Below the pieces are notes generated by a model, which searched no databases, was not told the DNA's origin, and was given only the letters and a program-made list of their open reading frames with translations. From Bryobacterales bacterium (GTDB lineage Bacteria > Acidobacteriota > Terriglobia > Bryobacterales > UBA6623), in assembly GCA_028819255.1 (NCBI GenBank), contig JAPPMB010000002.1:1-64000 (forward strand): 64,000 bases of DNA. The letters run 5' to 3'. Within the stretch, counting starts at the first letter, position 1. Every line of letters starts with the position of its first letter. Below, piece by piece: positions 51,304 through 59,567 of the stretch. The translations under genes and the position numbers were made by a program.

Positions 51304-52304
51304 CCTGCGACGAGGTGCTCGCGGGCGCCGCGGACGCCCGCATGCTGGTTGTCGGAGACATCTGTCTGGACCGCTGGTGCCGGTACGATCCGTCGTTGGG
51401 CGAGCCGTCTGCGGAGACGGGCATCCCTCGGGTCGCGGTCACAGGCACCTCCGTGACGCCTGGCGCGGGAGGAACCGTTGCGGCCAACCTGGCCGCGCTA
51501 AACGTGGGCCATGTCGGCGTGCTCGGGGCGGTTGGCGAGGACGGACATGCTCACGAGCTGCGCGAGGCCCTCAGGGCGCGACGGATCGGGATAGGACACC
51601 TGGTTTCGACCGACGCCGCAGCGACATTCACGTACACCAAGCTGATCAATGACAGGACAGGGCGGGAGGACTTGCCGCGGGTCGACTTCGTCAACGCGAG
51701 GCCCCTGCCTCAAGCTGCCGAGCGACGGCTGGTGAACCGCTTTCTGAGCGTTGCGGACGACTACGATGCGGTGATCGTGGCTGACCAGGCGGAGACCGAC
51801 CAGGGGGGTGTGGTGACACCGCGGCTTCGGGAGGCAGCCTGCGAACGCGCGCTGGCCCGTCCCGGGCAGATCTTCGTCGCTGACTCGCGCCGCCGGGTCC
51901 AGCGCTTCCGCAACGTGATCGCGACTCCGAACGAGTCCGAGGCCGCGTTGGCGTGCATCGAGGAGTTTGGAGAGGCCGACACCTCTTCCTTCGGTAGGCT
52001 GCACCGGTTGATCGGCGGCCCCGCCTTGGTCGTTTCGGCGGGGGGAGCGGGAGCCTGGCTTGTCGATGATTGCGGATCGCGTCTTCTGCAGTCCCGTGCC
52101 GCGGGCGACGTGGTCGATGTCTGTGGGGCGGGAGACAGTCTGGCGGCCGGCCTCGCCCTGGCGCTCGTTTCAGGAGCGGGGATCGAGTCCGCGCTGCGGT
52201 TTGGCATAATCGTGGCGGGAGTTACCGTCACCAAGCCGGGCACGGGGACGGCGAGCCCGCAAGAGGTGCTGGCGGTCGCGGCTTCAGCCGCCGGCGGCAG
52301 GTGA
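51300..52304 (+). CDS. PfkB-family sugar kinase, HldE-kinase-like
   Basis: A 334-residue ribokinase-type enzyme. N-terminal GDICLDRW and GAGGTVAANLAALN, and the C-terminal phosphoryl-transfer motif VDVCGAGDSLAAGLALALVSG with catalytic Asp, match the kinase half of HldE/RfaE, which phosphorylates D-glycero-D-manno-heptose 7-phosphate. There is no nucleotidyltransferase half. The start ATG 51300 overlaps the preceding stop (ATGA). The next gene follows after 3 bases. Placed between DHS-like and GmhA-like genes, it likely phosphorylates a sugar phosphate made by the SIS protein. Confidence 0.88.
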   Translation: MTCDEVLAGAADARMLVVGDICLDRWCRYDPSLGEPSAETGIPRVAVTGTSVTPGAGGTVAANLAALNVGHVGVLGAVGEDGHAHELREALRARRIGIGHLVSTDAAATFTYTKLINDRTGREDLPRVDFVNARPLPQAAERRLVNRFLSVADDYDAVIVADQAETDQGGVVTPRLREAACERALARPGQIFVADSRRRVQRFRNVIATPNESEAALACIEEFGEADTSSFGRLHRLIGGPALVVSAGGAGAWLVDDCGSRLLQSRAAGDVVDVCGAGDSLAAGLALALVSGAGIESALRFGIIVAGVTVTKPGTGTASPQEVLAVAASAAGGR

Positions 52305-52307
52305 GGC

Positions 52308-52865
52308 ATGTCCTTCGCAAGAGACTACAAACAGCAACTTCTGAGAGCATTGGACTCCGTCGACCTCGACAGGGTCGAGGGGCTGATCGATGTTTTTCGC
52401 CGGGCTCGAGAAGAGGATCGGCAGATCTTCGTGTTCGGGAACGGCGGCAGCGCGGCCACCGCGAACCACTTCGCCTGCGACATCGTCAAGGGGGCGAGCT
52501 ACGGCCGGGACAGGCGGTTCCGCATCCTGTCCCTCAGTGAGCAGATCCCGACTATGACGGCATACTCCAACGACGTGGGCTACGAGAGTGTGTTCGTGGA
52601 GCCGCTGAGGAATTTCGCCCGGCCGGGGGACGTGGCGATGGGGATCAGCGGCAGCGGCGATTCCGAGAACGTGGTGCAGGCAATCAACTACGCCAACTCG
52701 ATCGGATGCTACACCGTGGGGTTGAGCGGTATCACTGGCGGCAGGCTGCGCCCCAGCGTCGACCTGAGCCTCCATGTGGGCGACCACCACATGGGACGGG
52801 TCGAGGACGCCCATTTCTTCATCTGCCACATGGTCTGCTACCACTTCATGGACACCGAGACGTAG
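52308..52865 (+). CDS. SIS-domain phosphosugar isomerase, GmhA-like
   Basis: A 185-residue single-SIS protein most like sedoheptulose-7-phosphate isomerase GmhA: VFGNGGSAATANHFACDI is the phosphate-binding loop, then GISGSGDSENVVQAINYAN and a C-terminal EDAHFFICHMVCYHFM helix. GmhA makes heptose 7-phosphate for ADP-heptose. Here it follows the PfkB gene by 3 bases. With a kinase and HAD phosphatase it reproduces three of the enzyme types of heptose activation. The adenylyltransferase is missing from the window. Metal and active-site His assignments are not attempted. Confidence 0.87.
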   Translation: MSFARDYKQQLLRALDSVDLDRVEGLIDVFRRAREEDRQIFVFGNGGSAATANHFACDIVKGASYGRDRRFRILSLSEQIPTMTAYSNDVGYESVFVEPLRNFARPGDVAMGISGSGDSENVVQAINYANSIGCYTVGLSGITGGRLRPSVDLSLHVGDHHMGRVEDAHFFICHMVCYHFMDTET

Positions 52866-52894
52866 AGGTCCCGGCCCCGGCCCCGTGCCGGGCC

Positions 52895-53704
52895 CTAGAG
52901 GGGAGCCCGACCGATGCGGACGCGGCTGGATCGGCGGTTGCGGTTCGGGTCCGGTCCGGCTCCGTAGTTTCCGCCCCGCTGGCCAATGTTCCGGTCGAAC
53001 CGCAGGTCGTCCTCGTCGAACTGCAGATCCCCTTCGAGGAGCATCTCAAGGTGCGTTCCGCGGTCGAGCATCGCGTCGGGGCCGCGGGTGAGAAGCACCC
53101 TCGCCGTGCCGGCCGCCGCGCCGGCGGCTGCCCCAATGCCCGTCCCAGCGCCCCGCCGCCCAGAGATCGCTCCAGCCAGCACGCCGATCGAGGCACCCGC
53201 AGCTGTTGTTCGAGCGATGTCCTCCGCATCCTCGCCCTTCGTGCCCTCCGACTTGATTTCTCCAGACTCGCGGTCAAGACTGTCGGGTGATCGCCCGTCA
53301 AGCATGTCAGGGCGTCCGGCGAGACTGCGAATCACCCCATTCGGGAGGATCATTTCGTCGAGCCGGACCATCAGCTTGCCTCGGCCCTTGATCCGGCCGG
53401 GGCGCTTGGCGTGCGTCACCGTGCCCGACACATGGGTTCCAGTCGGGATTACAATCCGGCCGTCCTGGACCACCGGGTAGACGGACTCCAGGTAGACTGG
53501 ATCCCCTGCCTTGGAGTGCTTCGAGCTCACGCTGTTGATCATCACCAGCGGCACGCGGGTTCCCGCTGGAATCGTGACCGTGTCGGTGGCCGGCACGCCT
53601 CCCTCTGTTTCGTCGTTGTTCTCCGGCGAGACGGACTCCGCAGAGCCGAATGCCAGAGTGGCCAGCAACAAGCCCGCCGCAGCCGCCGTGATGATGCGAT
53701 TCAT
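52895..53704 (-). CDS. Exported protein with TrbI/VirB10-like beta domain and Gly-rich segment
   Basis: A 269-residue protein. Signal peptide (IITAAAAGLLLATLAFGSAES), then a beta-rich module (TVTIPAGTRVPLVMINSVS, IVIPTGTHVSGTVTHAKRPG) like the 'pre-set value' domains of TrbI/VirB10-type proteins and related acidobacterial hypotheticals, then a Gly/Ala-rich stretch (GAISGRRGAGTGIGAAAGAA) resembling a glycine zipper, and an Asp/Arg-rich tail. ATG 53704 is used because AGGGG lies 8 bases before it; ATG 53710 is an alternative. A minus-strand TAGAAT at 53787-53782 may be its promoter. Role unknown; probably envelope-associated. Confidence 0.75.
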   Translation of the reverse strand: MNRIITAAAAGLLLATLAFGSAESVSPENNDETEGGVPATDTVTIPAGTRVPLVMINSVSSKHSKAGDPVYLESVYPVVQDGRIVIPTGTHVSGTVTHAKRPGRIKGRGKLMVRLDEMILPNGVIRSLAGRPDMLDGRSPDSLDRESGEIKSEGTKGEDAEDIARTTAAGASIGVLAGAISGRRGAGTGIGAAAGAAAGTARVLLTRGPDAMLDRGTHLEMLLEGDLQFDEDDLRFDRNIGQRGGNYGAGPDPNRNRRSSRVRIGRAPL

Positions 53705-53828
53705 GTCCATGCCCCTGCGCTCTCTGTGATTCCGGCCCCTGGTCGGGAGCGGTTGCCACGCTGTTCTCACTAGATGAAACGATTCTAATGGCCAGCCGGT
53801 TTCAATCCCGGGCAGGCCGACCTGTTGC

Positions 53829-53834
53829 TAGAAT
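53829..53834 (+). promoter_or_regulatory. -10-like TAGAAT before FmdB gene
   Basis: TAGAAT lies about 67 bases before the ATG at 53901 and 42 bases from a minus-strand TAGAAT (53787-53782) that serves the divergent gene. Confidence 0.4.
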
Positions 53835-53900
53835 GGTTGCGTCCCGGGCTGTGTGAGATGTCATGCCCCTGATTGAAGGCCCGGGAAGAGCCCCCGGCGT

Positions 53901-54224
53901 ATGCCCCTGTACGAATACGAGTGCTTGGAGTGCGGGGAGCGCTTCGAGATCATCCAGAAATTCGCCGACAGCCCGATCAAGGTGCATTCCGAGCATCGCG
54001 GCTCGCGGTGCGACGGCGCGGTGCGCAAGCTGCTGGCGGCCCCCGCGTTCCAGTTCAAGGGCACCGGGTGGTATGTGACCGACTACGGTCGGGCCGGCAA
54101 GAAGCCGCCTGCCGAGGGCAGCGGCTCCGACGGACAGAAGAAGGGCAAGCAGGACAGCCAGTCCAAGGCCGTCAGGCCGCCGGTCAAGGGAAGCGATTCC
54201 GCCGCGGGCGCCGCCGCCTCGTAG
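53901..54224 (+). CDS. FmdB-type zinc-ribbon regulatory protein
   Basis: A 107-residue protein with the FmdB start MPLYEYECLECGERFE (Cys8, Cys11), which in this family begins a small zinc ribbon. The partner site is weaker than usual: only one Cys is seen in RGSRCDGAVRKLLAAP, where relatives have CxxC. The tail is Lys/Ser-rich, probably disordered. FmdB proteins are often found near amidase genes; none is here. Function not established. Confidence 0.85.
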   Translation: MPLYEYECLECGERFEIIQKFADSPIKVHSEHRGSRCDGAVRKLLAAPAFQFKGTGWYVTDYGRAGKKPPAEGSGSDGQKKGKQDSQSKAVRPPVKGSDSAAGAAAS

Positions 54225-54246
54225 CTTTCCCGCAACGTCTCCGTCC

Positions 54247-56145
54247 TCAGCCGGGCAAGGCGAATGCCTGCAGCGCATCGGTGAATCTGTGACTTAGCTT
54301 GTTGCCTCCGCCTGCCGCGATCACCACGAACTGCCGTCCGGATGCCGGTCCGATGTACGTCATTGGGTTGGCGTGCCCGCTTCCCTCGAGCCGCCCCTCC
54401 CACAGGACGCGGCCTGAGCCGGTGTCGAACGCCCGGAACCGACGGTCGTTGCTTCCTCCGATGAAGAGCAGTCCTCCAGCGGTGACGATCGGTCCGCCCA
54501 TGTTGATCGTGCCAGTCGGGGGCACACCCTGCGCCGTCAGCTCCGGAACTTCCCCGAGGGGGACCTGCCAGTCGTAGTCGCCTGTCGCAAGGTCGATGGA
54601 GCTGAGCACTCCCCACGGCGGCTGCTGGCATGGCCAGAGCGTCTCCGGATGCCAGAACTTGTTCTGACGGACGTCAATGGCCTTGCGACGGTAGGTCAGG
54701 TCCGCGTGCAGTCCCTCGCTCGCGATGATCTCGCGACCCTCGATTCGGCGCGTTCCACCGCGGGCACGGGGCTCCATCACCACGATGTCCGCAAGATTGG
54801 TGCCGTTCACATAGAAGCGCCCCGTGGTTGGATCGAAGCACCCGCCGCCCCACTCGCCGCCCCCCTGGTTGCATGGAAAGATGATCACTCCACGCTCGGT
54901 CCCCGGATGATACAGGGGCGCGATCTGATAGCGGGATGCGAGCTGCTTTGCCCATGCGGCGTGTTCCGGCGTCACGGTCGAGAGCTCGTCGGGGGTCATG
55001 GACTGACGCACAAACGGCGCCGGCTTCGCAGGAATCGGCTGGGTGGCCGCCGGCCTCTCGCCGGGGGCGCAATGCTGGGGCGCAGGGCGCTCCTCGATGT
55101 CGAAGACGGGCTCGCCTGTCTCGCGGTGCAGCACGTACAGGAATCCCTGCTTGCTGACCTGGGCCACCAGCGGGACGGTGCGGCCGTCCCTGCGAAGGTC
55201 GCAGAGGACCGGCTGGGCGCACAGATCGTAGTCCCAGATGTCGTGATGGGTCGCTTGGAAGTGCCAGCGGTACTCTCCGGAAGAGGCGCTGAGCGCGAGC
55301 ACGCAATTCGAGTACAGGTTGTCGCCGGCTCGGTCGCCGCCGTAGTAGTCGTACGTCGGGGAGTCGGTCGGCACGTAGAGCAGGCCACGATCCGTATCGG
55401 CGGCCAGTGGCGGCCACGCGACGCCGCCTCGCCTGTTGCGCCACGAATCCCCGGCCCAGGTGGCGATCGCGGCCTTGTCGTTGTCGGGGACCTTGTGCCG
55501 CGTCCACGCGAGCTTCCCGGAGCGCACGTCGTACGCTCTCAGAGTCGGCGCGTTGCCGCCAATCACGGCAAGGTCCCCAACGATCGCCGGAGGGGATGTG
55601 AGCCGCGCGTCGACGTGGACCGTTCCGCCGTCCCCGAATTCCGTGCAAGGCTTGCCGCTTCCCGCGTCCAGCGCAATCAGGCGTCCGTCCAAGGTGCCGT
55701 GAAGCAGCCGGCGCTCGGACCCGTTCTGCCACAGGGAGACGCCGCGATTCGCCCAGAGGTTGTACCGCCTGCCGAGGTCGAGGCCCGGATCGAACGTCCA
55801 GCGCTCACTGCCGCTCTCGGGATCAAGGGCGAGCACGCGATTGAACGGCGTCGTCACGAACAGCATTCCGGCTGCCATGAGCGGTGTGCACTCGTAGGCG
55901 GTGCGGGTCCGGTTCACCGTGCCGTCGCTTACTTCGCCGCAGTGGTGTGTCCATGCGAGCCTGAGACCGGCGACGTTGTCCCTGTTGACTTGGTCGAGCG
56001 GGCTGAATCTGGTTCCGCCGGAATCTCCTCCCCACTCGGTCCACTCGCCCTCGGGGCCTGGTCCGGAACAGGACGAATGCGGTCCGAGGGCAGCCGCGAT
56101 CCCGATGCAATGTCCGAACGAGCGTCTGGTCAGGAGGGTGGCCAC
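54247..56145 (-). CDS. PQQ-dependent quinoprotein dehydrogenase (glucose-dehydrogenase-like)
   Basis: A 632-residue eight-bladed PQQ propeller, comparable to membrane glucose dehydrogenase without its transmembrane part. Seen: EWGGDSGGTRFSPLDQVNRD at the N-terminus, MLFVTTPFNRVLALDPESG, WHFQATHHDIWDYDLCAQPV (a PQQ family landmark), GGGEWGGGCFDPTTGRFYVN and TINMGGPIVTAGGLLFIGGS. The N-terminus TRRSFGHCIG...SSCSG is Tat/lipoprotein-like, so it acts in the periplasm, oxidising a sugar or alcohol and passing electrons to quinone. It is convergent with fmdB, 22 bases apart. The substrate is not determined. Confidence 0.92.
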   Translation of the reverse strand: MATLLTRRSFGHCIGIAAALGPHSSCSGPGPEGEWTEWGGDSGGTRFSPLDQVNRDNVAGLRLAWTHHCGEVSDGTVNRTRTAYECTPLMAAGMLFVTTPFNRVLALDPESGSERWTFDPGLDLGRRYNLWANRGVSLWQNGSERRLLHGTLDGRLIALDAGSGKPCTEFGDGGTVHVDARLTSPPAIVGDLAVIGGNAPTLRAYDVRSGKLAWTRHKVPDNDKAAIATWAGDSWRNRRGGVAWPPLAADTDRGLLYVPTDSPTYDYYGGDRAGDNLYSNCVLALSASSGEYRWHFQATHHDIWDYDLCAQPVLCDLRRDGRTVPLVAQVSKQGFLYVLHRETGEPVFDIEERPAPQHCAPGERPAATQPIPAKPAPFVRQSMTPDELSTVTPEHAAWAKQLASRYQIAPLYHPGTERGVIIFPCNQGGGEWGGGCFDPTTGRFYVNGTNLADIVVMEPRARGGTRRIEGREIIASEGLHADLTYRRKAIDVRQNKFWHPETLWPCQQPPWGVLSSIDLATGDYDWQVPLGEVPELTAQGVPPTGTINMGGPIVTAGGLLFIGGSNDRRFRAFDTGSGRVLWEGRLEGSGHANPMTYIGPASGRQFVVIAAGGGNKLSHRFTDALQAFALPG

Positions 56146-56341
56146 GGCGATGCCTCCCGTTGAGCGTTCCGCGGGCAGAGGCTGCGCAGCGAGCCGGCCG
56201 ATCGGCGGAGGAGCCTCACACTGTATACCTTAGCCGTGCGAAAGGCGGTTGCGGTGTGGAGCCGCTACCAGTCTCATGCTCGTGTGCTGCGGCGGCCGGT
56301 CCTGCCGACTGTCGCCTCCGACAGCCTGCTCGGGGCGGGCG

Positions 56342-56977
56342 CTAGCGGTGGTGCCTGGGCGCGACGAGGGAAAGGAACTCCTCGCGCGTCTTCGGATTGT
56401 CGCGGAACGCGCCCATCATCGCGCTCGTGATCGTGGCCGAGTGCTGCTTCTCCACTCCGCGCATCATCATGCAGAGGTGCTGTGCCTCGCAGATCACGCC
56501 CACACCTTCCGGATCGATCGCGTTCTGAATCGTCTCTGCAACCTGCTGCGTCAGCCTCTCCTGGATCTGCAGCCGCCGGGCGAAGATGTCCACCAGCCGG
56601 GCGGTCTTGCTCAAGCCGATGACCTTCTTTCGGGGAATGTAGGCCACGTGCAGCTTGCCGAAGAACGGCAGCATGTGGTGCTCGCACAGTGAAAAGACCT
56701 CGATGTCCTTCACAATGACCATTTCGTCGTATGTGACATCGAAGAGGGCGGACCGCACGACTGCTTCCGGGTCCTGCGAGTAGCCCCGAGTGAGCTCTCG
56801 AAGGGCCTTGGCGACTCGTAGCGGTGTGTTCTTGAGCCCGTCCCGATCCGGATCTTCCCCGAGATGTTGCAGGATTCCGTGGACTAGGGGCTGCATCGGT
56901 TCCTCGTCCTTCAGCGACTCCTCGATCTCCTCGAGGTAGTCGCCGGTAAGAAGCTGGTTGAGGTCGGTTGCTGGCAT
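56342..56977 (-). CDS. folE: GTP cyclohydrolase I
   Basis: A 211-residue GTP cyclohydrolase I converting GTP to 7,8-dihydroneopterin triphosphate, the first step of folate and tetrahydropterin synthesis. Zinc and active-site residues are in [12 protein letters not shown] (Cys98, His100, His101) and [10 protein letters not shown]. Full family length, with the C-terminal [19 protein letters not shown] conserved. It is the last gene of a minus-strand unit after two PTPS-type genes, starting 29 bases after the first one's stop. This pairing suggests dihydroneopterin triphosphate goes straight to the PTPS enzymes. Confidence 0.96.
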   Translation of the reverse strand: MPATDLNQLLTGDYLEEIEESLKDEEPMQPLVHGILQHLGEDPDRDGLKNTPLRVAKALRELTRGYSQDPEAVVRSALFDVTYDEMVIVKDIEVFSLCEHHMLPFFGKLHVAYIPRKKVIGLSKTARLVDIFARRLQIQERLTQQVAETIQNAIDPEGVGVICEAQHLCMMMRGVEKQHSATITSAMMGAFRDNPKTREEFLSLVAPRHHR

Positions 56978-57006
56978 GCGGTGTCCTGTACTCGGATGCG
57001 TGTCGG

Positions 57007-57423
57007 CTAGATGCGGAAGCTGTTGCGCGGCGTCTCCTCGAGACGCAGCCCGGCGAGGCGCAGGGCCTGGCCGGGAAAGTGCTTGTGCCAGCCTTCGCGA
57101 AGCCAGGCCTCGATGACGACGAGCACGTTCTCGGATGTGGGTACGAGGTCGAGGAACTCCGGCAGCTCCGCGTTGAGATGAGTGTGGTCGATCCGGTCAA
57201 GAACCGAGTCCTCGACCCAGCCGTCCATCGAGGCCCGTGGCATGGTCAGTCCCCGGGATGTGTCCGGGTCGCCGGCGACGCTGACCTCCAGGCAGTAGTT
57301 GTGGCCGTGTCCGAACGGATTGGCGCACTTGCCGAAAATCTCCCGGTTCCGTTCCTCGGTGAGGCTGGGGGCGAACAGGCGGTGCGACGCTGCAAAGGAA
57401 TAGCGCTTGGTGAGAGTCGTCAT
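57007..57423 (-). CDS. 6-pyruvoyl-tetrahydropterin synthase-like (Cys type)
   Basis: A 138-residue PTPS/QueD-family enzyme acting on dihydroneopterin triphosphate. Zinc ligand His14 and the HGHNY motif (39-43); the catalytic Cys is present at position 33 in [11 protein letters not shown], the eukaryotic-type spacing. Later family residues DRIDHTHLN and [14 protein letters not shown] are also present. The ATG at 57423 overlaps the stop of the next upstream PTPS paralogue (ATGA), and folE follows 29 bases later. It probably makes 6-pyruvoyl-tetrahydropterin or a side-chain-shortened product. Confidence 0.92.
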   Translation of the reverse strand: MTTLTKRYSFAASHRLFAPSLTEERNREIFGKCANPFGHGHNYCLEVSVAGDPDTSRGLTMPRASMDGWVEDSVLDRIDHTHLNAELPEFLDLVPTSENVLVVIEAWLREGWHKHFPGQALRLAGLRLEETPRNSFRI

Positions 57424-57839
57424 CGGCCCTCCTCCCCGCTGTAGTCCACAAACAGGTCGTCGCTCTCGTGAAGCCGGACCGAATGCAGGGTGCTGCCCAT
57501 CGCTGCAACCGGCGCGTCCAGACGACGCCAGATGTCCCGGGCAATGTTCTCCGCCGTCGGCACGATCCGGTCGAACGGAGGAACCTCGACGTTGAGGAAT
57601 CGATGGTCGTACACGTTGAGGACCCGATCGCGAATGATGCCCTTGAGGGCCTTGAGGTCCAGCACCATTCCGTGAACGGGATCGACGTCGCCCCTCAGGG
57701 TCACCTCAAGTACGTAGTTGTGGCCGTGCCCGTGCGGCCGGCTCTCCCTCCCGTACAGCCGCTCGTTCTCCTCGGGCGAGAGGCTCGGGTCGGAGCACAC
57801 ATGAGAGGCCGAGAATTCGGCTTTTCGCGTGATCAGCAT
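57420..57839 (-). CDS. PTPS paralogue with Glu replacing the catalytic Cys
   Basis: A 139-residue PTPS-family protein 4 bases overlapping the Cys-type paralogue. The zinc site is kept (HVCSDP region and HGHNY at 38-42), as are DHRFLNVEVPPFD and PTAENIARDIWRRL. But the residue six before HGHNY, Cys33 in its neighbour, is Glu32 here (GRESRPHGHGH). Glu at this place marks PTPS-III-type enzymes, which cleave dihydroneopterin side chains to 6-hydroxymethyl-dihydropterin and replace FolB. ATG 57839 is used; the open frame continues into the divergent promoter region. Divergent from the TlpA gene by 59 bases. Confidence 0.9.
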   Translation of the reverse strand: MLITRKAEFSASHVCSDPSLSPEENERLYGRESRPHGHGHNYVLEVTLRGDVDPVHGMVLDLKALKGIIRDRVLNVYDHRFLNVEVPPFDRIVPTAENIARDIWRRLDAPVAAMGSTLHSVRLHESDDLFVDYSGEEGR

Positions 57840-57898
57840 CGCCTGCGATTTTGCGTTTGCCTCTCTCGGCGGGTAGAGTGGGACTGGAACTTTCAATT

Positions 57899-58420
57899 AT
57901 GGCACGCATTGGCAGGGAGCACGTTGTCTATGGCCTCGCGCTGCTGCTTGCCGGACTCATGGTCTACCGCGTACACGGGTACCTGCGCGTGTACGACGTG
58001 CAGGCGGGCGACCGGGCCCCCGCCTTCGCACTGGCCGACGAACAGGGTCTGGGCCTGAGCCTGGACGATTTTTCCGGCAAGGTGGTGCTGCTGAATTTCT
58101 GGGCGACGTGGTGCCCTCCCTGCGTGCAGGAGATGCCCTCGCTGAACGACACCTACGAGCGGCTGCGGGACGATGGCTTCGTCGTGCTGGGGATCAGCGT
58201 CGACGAGGATGGGGACCAGTATTCGAGATTCCTCCGCAACGCCGGGATCACCTTTCCGACGGCCCGGGACCCGGAGCGCACGGCAAGCTCCCGCTACGGG
58301 ACCTTGAAGTACCCGGAGTCGTACCTGATTTCCCGCGAAGGCAGAGTGCTCCGCAAGTACGTGGGACCCGAGGACTGGAGCCGGCCCGAGGTCGCGAACT
58401 ACCTGCGGTCCGTACTGTAG
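57899..58420 (+). CDS. TlpA/ResA-like membrane-anchored thioredoxin
   Basis: A 173-residue thiol-disulfide oxidoreductase. One N-terminal membrane helix (VVYGLALLLAGLMVYRVHGY), then the AhpC/TSA-like thioredoxin domain with the redox motif WATWCPPCVQEMPSL, LGISVDEDGDQYSRFL and cis-Pro-type YPESYLISREG. Faces the periplasm, probably reducing cytochrome apoproteins or other thiols. ATG 57899 starts the membrane helix; an upstream in-frame ATG at 57851 overlaps the promoter region. Stands between the PTPS operon and a small secreted protein gene. Confidence 0.93.
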   Translation: MARIGREHVVYGLALLLAGLMVYRVHGYLRVYDVQAGDRAPAFALADEQGLGLSLDDFSGKVVLLNFWATWCPPCVQEMPSLNDTYERLRDDGFVVLGISVDEDGDQYSRFLRNAGITFPTARDPERTASSRYGTLKYPESYLISREGRVLRKYVGPEDWSRPEVANYLRSVL

Positions 58421-58451
58421 GCATGCTCGCGGGGAGAGTGCCGGCGCGAAC

Positions 58452-58457
58452 TACAAT
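58452..58457 (+). promoter_or_regulatory. -10-like TACAAT before small secreted protein gene
   Basis: TACAAT ends 12 bases before the ATG at 58470, implying a very short leader. Confidence 0.35.
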
Positions 58458-58469
58458 GGATGGGAAACC

Positions 58470-58871
58470 ATGGCACTGCGACTGATCCTCCTGCTCGCGC
58501 TCACCGTCGGCGGCACGCCGGCACAGCAGAAGACGGTCAGTTCCAGCACGCGCCCGGGTGTCAACGACAATGCCTCCGGGGCACTCGAGGGAACCCGTCC
58601 CGAGAAGGTGCTGCAGATCATCAAGGCCAAGGGCACGGTTACCAGCGTCGACCTGGAGAAGAGGACGGTCCAGTTCGCCCTCTCCAAGCGCGGTCCGATC
58701 GAGTTGGCGTTCTCGCAGCCGGCCGGCCGGGAGCAGCTCAAGACCGGCAAGAAGGCCGCGAGGAGGCTCGGCAGGACCCGGATCGCGCTTGAGGAACTGC
58801 AGGCCGGCAGCAAGGTGCGGGTGCAGTACTACCCTTTGCTGAGCCAGCTCTTGGAAGTGGTCGTCGACTAG
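58470..58871 (+). CDS. Small secreted protein of unknown function
   Basis: A 133-residue protein with a clean signal peptide (LRLILLLALTVGGTPAQQ). The mature part is Lys/Arg-rich with a small beta domain (IIKAKGTVTSVDLEKRTVQF, GSKVRVQYYPLLSQLLEVVV) suggestive of an OB-like or repeat-type fold. I do not recognise the family. It follows the TlpA gene by about 50 bases and ends sharing its stop region with the convergent bacterioferritin gene. Confidence 0.75.
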   Translation: MALRLILLLALTVGGTPAQQKTVSSSTRPGVNDNASGALEGTRPEKVLQIIKAKGTVTSVDLEKRTVQFALSKRGPIELAFSQPAGREQLKTGKKAARRLGRTRIALEELQAGSKVRVQYYPLLSQLLEVVVD

Positions 58872-59356
58872 CCGGCGGCTGGGGCTTCGTCCGCGAGCTG
58901 CTGCGACAGGTAGATCCCCAGACCCATGTCATCGATCATTTGGAGTTGGGACTCCAGCCAGTCGACGTGTTCTTCCTCGTCCTTGAGGACTCGCTCGAAC
59001 AGTTCGCGGGAAGCGTTGTCGGACGCCGCGACGGAATCCTTGATCGCCGTATTGAGGATCCCTATCGCCTCATACTCAAGCTGCAGGTCGTTGGTGAGCT
59101 GCTCCTTGACGTTCTGGCCGACGTTGAGCGGCTGAAGCTCACCCATGCCGGGCACGCCTTCCAGGAACAGAATCCGCTCGATGAACTGCTCCGCATGGCC
59201 CATCTCGCCGATCGCCTGCAGTTTGATGAAGGCCCCGAGCTTGGTGTAGCCCCAGTTGTCGCACATCTCCGCGTGGACGATGTACTGGTGGATCGCGGTG
59301 AACTCGCCCTTGAGGGCGCGGTTCAGATGCTTGATGACGGTCGAGTCGCCTCGCAT
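58868..59356 (-). CDS. bfr: Bacterioferritin
   Basis: A 162-residue four-helix iron-storage protein. Ferroxidase-centre residues are seen as Glu in LKGEFTAIHQY, EMGHAEQFIERILFLEG and DEEEHVDWLESQL. Normal length and helix layout for Bfr, including the PGMGELQPLNVGQNVKEQL loop. ATG 59356 lies 6 bases after TACAAT on the minus strand (59368-59363), with GGAGG just before it, so the transcript is probably leaderless or nearly so. Stores iron as ferric mineral and protects from peroxide. Confidence 0.95.
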   Translation of the reverse strand: MRGDSTVIKHLNRALKGEFTAIHQYIVHAEMCDNWGYTKLGAFIKLQAIGEMGHAEQFIERILFLEGVPGMGELQPLNVGQNVKEQLTNDLQLEYEAIGILNTAIKDSVAASDNASRELFERVLKDEEEHVDWLESQLQMIDDMGLGIYLSQQLADEAPAAG

Positions 59357-59362
59357 GCCTCC

Positions 59363-59368
59363 ATTGTA
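59363..59368 (-). promoter_or_regulatory. -10-like TACAAT before bfr
   Basis: Minus-strand TACAAT, 6 bases from the bfr ATG. No -35 match is seen. Confidence 0.4.
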
Positions 59369-59522
59369 GGCCATGGATTCGCGCCCGCTGCTAGCCTGTG
59401 ACAAGCCCGGCGGCCGGCAGCACGGAGGCAACTTCGCTTGGCCAGAGGCTCCGGGCTGGGGTGGCCGCACGCTGCGCGGAGGCCCGCTGCGCCTCCACGG
59501 CTGGCGGACGGCGGCCACCTGC

Positions 59523-59528
59523 TAGAAT
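59523..59528 (+). promoter_or_regulatory. -10-like TAGAAT before sugar isomerase gene
   Basis: TAGAAT ends 39 bases before ATG 59568, and GGAAG (59559-59563) gives a possible ribosome site. Confidence 0.4.
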
Positions 59529-59567
59529 CGACCAGGCCAATCAGGCCGGAAGGATTCGGAAGTTGCC

